Source: Pseudomonas alkylphenolica (GTDB lineage Bacteria > Pseudomonadota > Gammaproteobacteria > Pseudomonadales > Pseudomonadaceae). From it: a stretch of 64,000 nt of DNA. The stretch lies in assembly GCF_016009175.1 (NCBI RefSeq), contig NZ_JADUCM010000016.1:59822-123821 (forward strand), written 5' to 3'. The notes under the pieces were generated by a model. It was not told the DNA's origin. It was given only the letters and a program-made list of their open reading frames with translations, and ran no database searches. Both the position numbers and the translations under genes were made by a program. This document shows, one piece after another, positions 60,777 through 64,000 of the stretch (positions are counted from its first letter, which is position 1; each line of letters opens with the position of its first letter).

Positions 60777-63700
60777 CGACACCGGCGGCTTATGCCGAAC
60801 TGCACTGCCTGTCCAATTTCAGCTTCCAGCGCGGTGCCTCCAGCGCCCAGGAGCTGTTTCGCCGCGCCCGCCAGCAGGGCTATCAGGCGCTGGCGATCAC
60901 CGACGAGTGCACCCTGGCCGGCATTGTCCGCGCCTGGCAGGCGGCCAAGGCGGTAGAACTGCCGTTGATCGTCGGCAGTGAAATCCGTGTGCACGAGGGG
61001 CCCAAGCTGGTACTGCTGGCGGAGAACCTGACGGGCTATCAGCACCTGTGCAGGTTGATTACCCTGGGGCGGCGGCGGGCTGAGAAGGGCGCCTACCAGG
61101 TGCTGCGTGATGACTTTGCCGGCCCGCTGGACGGCCTGTTGGCCCTGTGGCTGCCCGACGACGATGCGCATGACCTGCAGGTCGGTCAGTGGTTGCGCGA
61201 GCGTTTTGCCGAGCGCCTGTGGCTGGCGGTGGAATTGCACCGAGGTGCTGACGACGGGCCGCGTCTGCAGCGCCAGCAAGCCCTGGCCGCGAGCCTGGGT
61301 ATCACTGCGGTGGCGAGCGGCGATGTGCACATGCATGCCCGTGGGCGGCGGGCGCTGCAGGACAGCATGACCGCCATCCGTCATCACTGCACCGTGGCGC
61401 AGGCCGGGCAACGTCTGTTCGCCAACGGCGAGCGCCACCTGCGGCCGCTGGCACAGCTGGCCGAGCTGTACCCGCAGGCCTTGCTCGATGAAACCCTGCG
61501 CATTGCCGCCCGCTGCCGTTTCGACCTGAGCCAGCTGCGTTACCAGTACCCACGCGAGCTGGTGCCCGAAGGGCACACGGCCAGCGCCTGGCTACGTCAT
61601 TTGTGCGAGCAAGGGGCATGCTGGCGCTGGCCCGGCGGCATTGAGACAAAGGCGCGCCAGGCTCTGGAGCACGAGCTCGGGCTGATTGCCGAACTGAACT
61701 ACGAAAGCTATTTCCTCACGGTCCACGACATCGTCAACTTTGCCCGTGGCCAGGGCATTCTCTGCCAGGGGCGCGGCTCGGCGGCCAACTCGGTGGTGTG
61801 TTTCGTGCTGGGCATCACCGAGCTCGACCCGATGCGCAGCCACTTGCTGTTCGAGCGTTTCCTGTCACGTGAGCGTGATGAGCCACCCGATATCGATGTC
61901 GATTTCGAACACGAGCGCCGCGAAGAAGTCCTGCAGTATGTGTTCAGCCGTTACGGTCGCCACCGCGCCGCCCTGACCGCGGTGGCCAGTACCTACCATG
62001 CCGCAGGCGCGGTGCGCGATATCGCCCGGGTGTTGGGCCTGCCGGTGGCGCAGATCAATGCCCTGGCCGACTGCTGTGGCCGCTGGAGTGACCGCTTGCC
62101 GTCAGCCGAACAGCTGGTTGAAGCCGGTTTCGATGCCGACAGCCCCTTGCTGCACCGGGTGCTGACACTGACCGGTGAGCTGATCGGCTTTCCCCGGCAC
62201 CTGTCGCAGCACCCGGGTGGTTTTGTTATCAGCGAGCAGCCGCTGGACACCCTGGTGCCGGTGGAAAACGCCGCCATGGACGGTCGCACGGTCATCCAGT
62301 GGGATAAGGACGACCTTGATCTGGTCGGCCTGCTCAAGGTCGATATCCTCGCCCTGGGCATGCTCAGTGCCTTGCGCCGCTGTTTCGACCTGTTGTACCG
62401 CCACCGCGGACGCCAGCTGAGCCTGGCGCAGATCCCTGCCGATTGCGCAGCCACCTATGAAATGATCGGACGCGCCGACACCGTCGGCGTGTTCCAGATC
62501 GAGTCGCGGGCGCAGATGGCCATGTTGCCGAGGCTCAAGCCGAAAAATTTCTACGACCTGGTGATCGAGGTGGCCATTGTCCGGCCCGGGCCAATCCAGG
62601 GCGACATGGTCCACCCCTACCTGCGCCGGCGTCAGGGCCTGGAGCCGGTGAGCTATCCGTCACCCGAGCTGCGCGCGGTGTTCGAGCGCACCCTGGGCGT
62701 GCCGTTATTCCAGGAGCAGGTGATGGAGCTGGCGATGGTCGCCGGCGGCTATTCGGCGGGCGAGGCCGATCAGCTGCGGCGGGCCATGGCCGCCTGGAAA
62801 CGCCACGGTGGCCTGGAGCCGCACCGTGAACGGCTGATCAAAGGCATGCTCGGCAACGGTTACAGCAGCGAGTTCGCCGAACGCATTTTTGAGCAGATCA
62901 AAGGCTTTGGCAGTTATGGCTTTCCGGAATCCCACGCCGCCAGCTTCGCCTTGCTGACCTACGCCAGTTGCTGGCTCAAGTGCCATGAACCGGCGATTTA
63001 CGCCTGCGCGCTGATCAACAGCTGGCCCATGGGCTTCTACAGCCCCGACCAGATCCTTCAGGATGCGCGCCGCCATCGCATCGAGATTCGCCCGGTGGAT
63101 GTTTGCCACAGTGACTGGGACTGCAGCCTGGAGCCGGGGGCAGGGCAGGCATTGGCCCTGCGCCTGGGGTTGCGGCAGGTGCGCGGCTTTCGCCAGGAGG
63201 ACGCCCGGCGCATCGAGCGGGCGCGGACCGAGGCGCGCTGGCGTGATGTCGCTGACCTGTGCCAGCGCGCACAGCTTGATGCCCGCGCACGTGAGCTGCT
63301 GGCAGATTCGGGTGCCTTGCGCGGGCTGGCCAGCGATCGCTACCGGGCGCGCTGGAGCGTGGCGGCGGTGCAGGCGCAGTTGCCGTTGTTTGCCGGGGTC
63401 GAGGCGCCAGAAGAGGCGCCGGTGAGCTTGCCGCAGCCATCGGTTGGCGAGGACATGTTCGCTGACTATGCCAGCGTCGGTACGACGCTGGGGCCGCACC
63501 CGCTGACGTTATTACGCCGCCGTCTCGCAGTGTTGGGCTGTCGAAGTTCGCAGGAGCTGGAGCAGGCCGAGCATGGCGACAAGGTCAGCGTGACGGGGTT
63601 GGTAACCGGCCGGCAGCGCCCGCAGACGGCCAGTGGCGTGACCTTTGTCACCCTTGAGGACGAGTTCGGCAACGTCAATGTGGTGGTCTGGCGCGAACTG

Positions 63701-63859
63701 GCCGAGCGTCAGCGCCGGGCCCTGATAGGGGCCCGGTTGCTGCGGGTGAGTGGGCGGCTTGAGTGTGAGAGCGGCGTACGCCACTTGATCGCCCAGCGCC
63801 TGGAAGACCTCAGCCACCTGCTGCAGGGTCTGGATGTGCGCAGCCGGGATTTCCACTGA
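60773..63859 (+). CDS. dnaE2: Error-prone DNA polymerase DnaE2 (ImuC)
   Basis: 1028-residue C-family polymerase. PHP domain first ([25 protein letters not shown]), then palm motifs with catalytic aspartates in [20 protein letters not shown] near residue 375, and the fingers ending [19 protein letters not shown]. The C-terminal OB-fold region includes [18 protein letters not shown] near 960. ATG at 60773 overlaps imuB. Carries out translesion synthesis after DNA damage with ImuA and ImuB. Confidence 0.93.
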   Translation: MTTPAAYAELHCLSNFSFQRGASSAQELFRRARQQGYQALAITDECTLAGIVRAWQAAKAVELPLIVGSEIRVHEGPKLVLLAENLTGYQHLCRLITLGRRRAEKGAYQVLRDDFAGPLDGLLALWLPDDDAHDLQVGQWLRERFAERLWLAVELHRGADDGPRLQRQQALAASLGITAVASGDVHMHARGRRALQDSMTAIRHHCTVAQAGQRLFANGERHLRPLAQLAELYPQALLDETLRIAARCRFDLSQLRYQYPRELVPEGHTASAWLRHLCEQGACWRWPGGIETKARQALEHELGLIAELNYESYFLTVHDIVNFARGQGILCQGRGSAANSVVCFVLGITELDPMRSHLLFERFLSRERDEPPDIDVDFEHERREEVLQYVFSRYGRHRAALTAVASTYHAAGAVRDIARVLGLPVAQINALADCCGRWSDRLPSAEQLVEAGFDADSPLLHRVLTLTGELIGFPRHLSQHPGGFVISEQPLDTLVPVENAAMDGRTVIQWDKDDLDLVGLLKVDILALGMLSALRRCFDLLYRHRGRQLSLAQIPADCAATYEMIGRADTVGVFQIESRAQMAMLPRLKPKNFYDLVIEVAIVRPGPIQGDMVHPYLRRRQGLEPVSYPSPELRAVFERTLGVPLFQEQVMELAMVAGGYSAGEADQLRRAMAAWKRHGGLEPHRERLIKGMLGNGYSSEFAERIFEQIKGFGSYGFPESHAASFALLTYASCWLKCHEPAIYACALINSWPMGFYSPDQILQDARRHRIEIRPVDVCHSDWDCSLEPGAGQALALRLGLRQVRGFRQEDARRIERARTEARWRDVADLCQRAQLDARARELLADSGALRGLASDRYRARWSVAAVQAQLPLFAGVEAPEEAPVSLPQPSVGEDMFADYASVGTTLGPHPLTLLRRRLAVLGCRSSQELEQAEHGDKVSVTGLVTGRQRPQTASGVTFVTLEDEFGNVNVVVWRELAERQRRALIGARLLRVSGRLECESGVRHLIAQRLEDLSHLLQGLDVRSRDFH

Positions 63860-63874
63860 AGCACCTCTGTTCCG

Positions 63875-63915
63875 GGGCCGCTGCGCGGCCCATCGCCGGC
63901 TTCGCCAGCTTGTGT
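63875..63915. repeat. REP-type repeat after dnaE2
   Basis: GGGCCGC-TGC-GCGGCCC hairpin (63875-63891) followed by the usual Pseudomonas repeat text catcgccggcttcgccagct. It may help end the cassette transcript. The remaining 63916-64000 holds no complete gene; a TAGGAG-like site at the edge suggests a gene beginning just outside. Confidence 0.6.
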
Positions 63916-64000
63916 CTTCACATGCCTTTAAAATCAGAGGTGAGAGCGGTGGATGGCAGACTGATAGCCAGCAGTGCCCTAGAGCACGAGTAGGAGCATA

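Overview
The window looks like a Pseudomonas chromosome, most likely the P. putida group. The evidence is a phu-type heme locus, a lexA2-imuA-imuB-dnaE2 mutagenesis cassette with the GTAC-N4-GTAC operator known from P. putida LexA2, REP-type repeats carrying the 'cgcgggcaagcccgctcccacag' kind of sequence, an RsmA/CsrA paralogue and an overall high G+C content. No plasmid, rRNA or CRISPR features were seen.

Layout. 1-8 kb: heme uptake locus. A TonB-dependent receptor diverges, across a Fur box, from tonB-phuS-phuT-phuU-phuV-phuW. 8-18 kb: ordinary core genes: an Asp/Arg-rich lipoprotein, an OmpR/EnvZ-type two-component pair, a DUF3313 lipoprotein, an SLC13/TrkA-C permease, an SRAP abasic-site protein, a flavoprotein with a DUF1641 partner, and a DUF1275 membrane protein. 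17-26 kb: quaternary-amine (probably L-carnitine) catabolism: an XRE-PAS-PAS regulator, cntB, an aldehyde dehydrogenase, cntA, a BCCT transporter, dmlA and divergent dmlR. The promoter regions of the regulator, cntA and the transporter share unusual phased GTTAAC hexamers. 26-29 kb: topB (with a LexA1-type box upstream) and alkB.

29.28-44.41 kb: a genomic island inserted in tRNA-Cys. It is bounded by an 81-bp perfect direct repeat (the 3' part of the tRNA plus its terminator). Its left end holds a broken tyrosine integrase and a deleted phage lysis module. Its cargo is a chaperone-usher fimbrial operon (tip adhesin, usher, chaperone, pilin), a divergent BvgA/BvgS-like phosphorelay, an AraC regulator, a secreted alpha/beta hydrolase and a small coiled-coil gene with a perfect SOS box. 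The island is visibly more A+T-rich than its surroundings in the fimbrial part. The natural reading is a decayed prophage or integrative element that brought in fimbriae together with their own sensory control, similar in layout to the cup/roc clusters of P. aeruginosa.

44.4-48 kb: small, fast-evolving genes, including two broken ones, and a tRNA-Leu(UAA). 48-51.3 kb: a PAS histidine kinase, an orphan KaiC-like double ATPase and a receiver protein in one operon, convergent with csrA. 51.5-58 kb: topoisomerase IB, modABC with a ModE-type box, nitronate monooxygenase, small genes and a HAD phosphatase. 58.1-63.9 kb: lexA2-imuA-imuB-dnaE2, the SOS mutagenesis operon.

Themes that link the regions: iron/heme (Fur), SOS control (three LexA-type operators of two specificities) and signal transduction (four two-component or phosphorelay systems).
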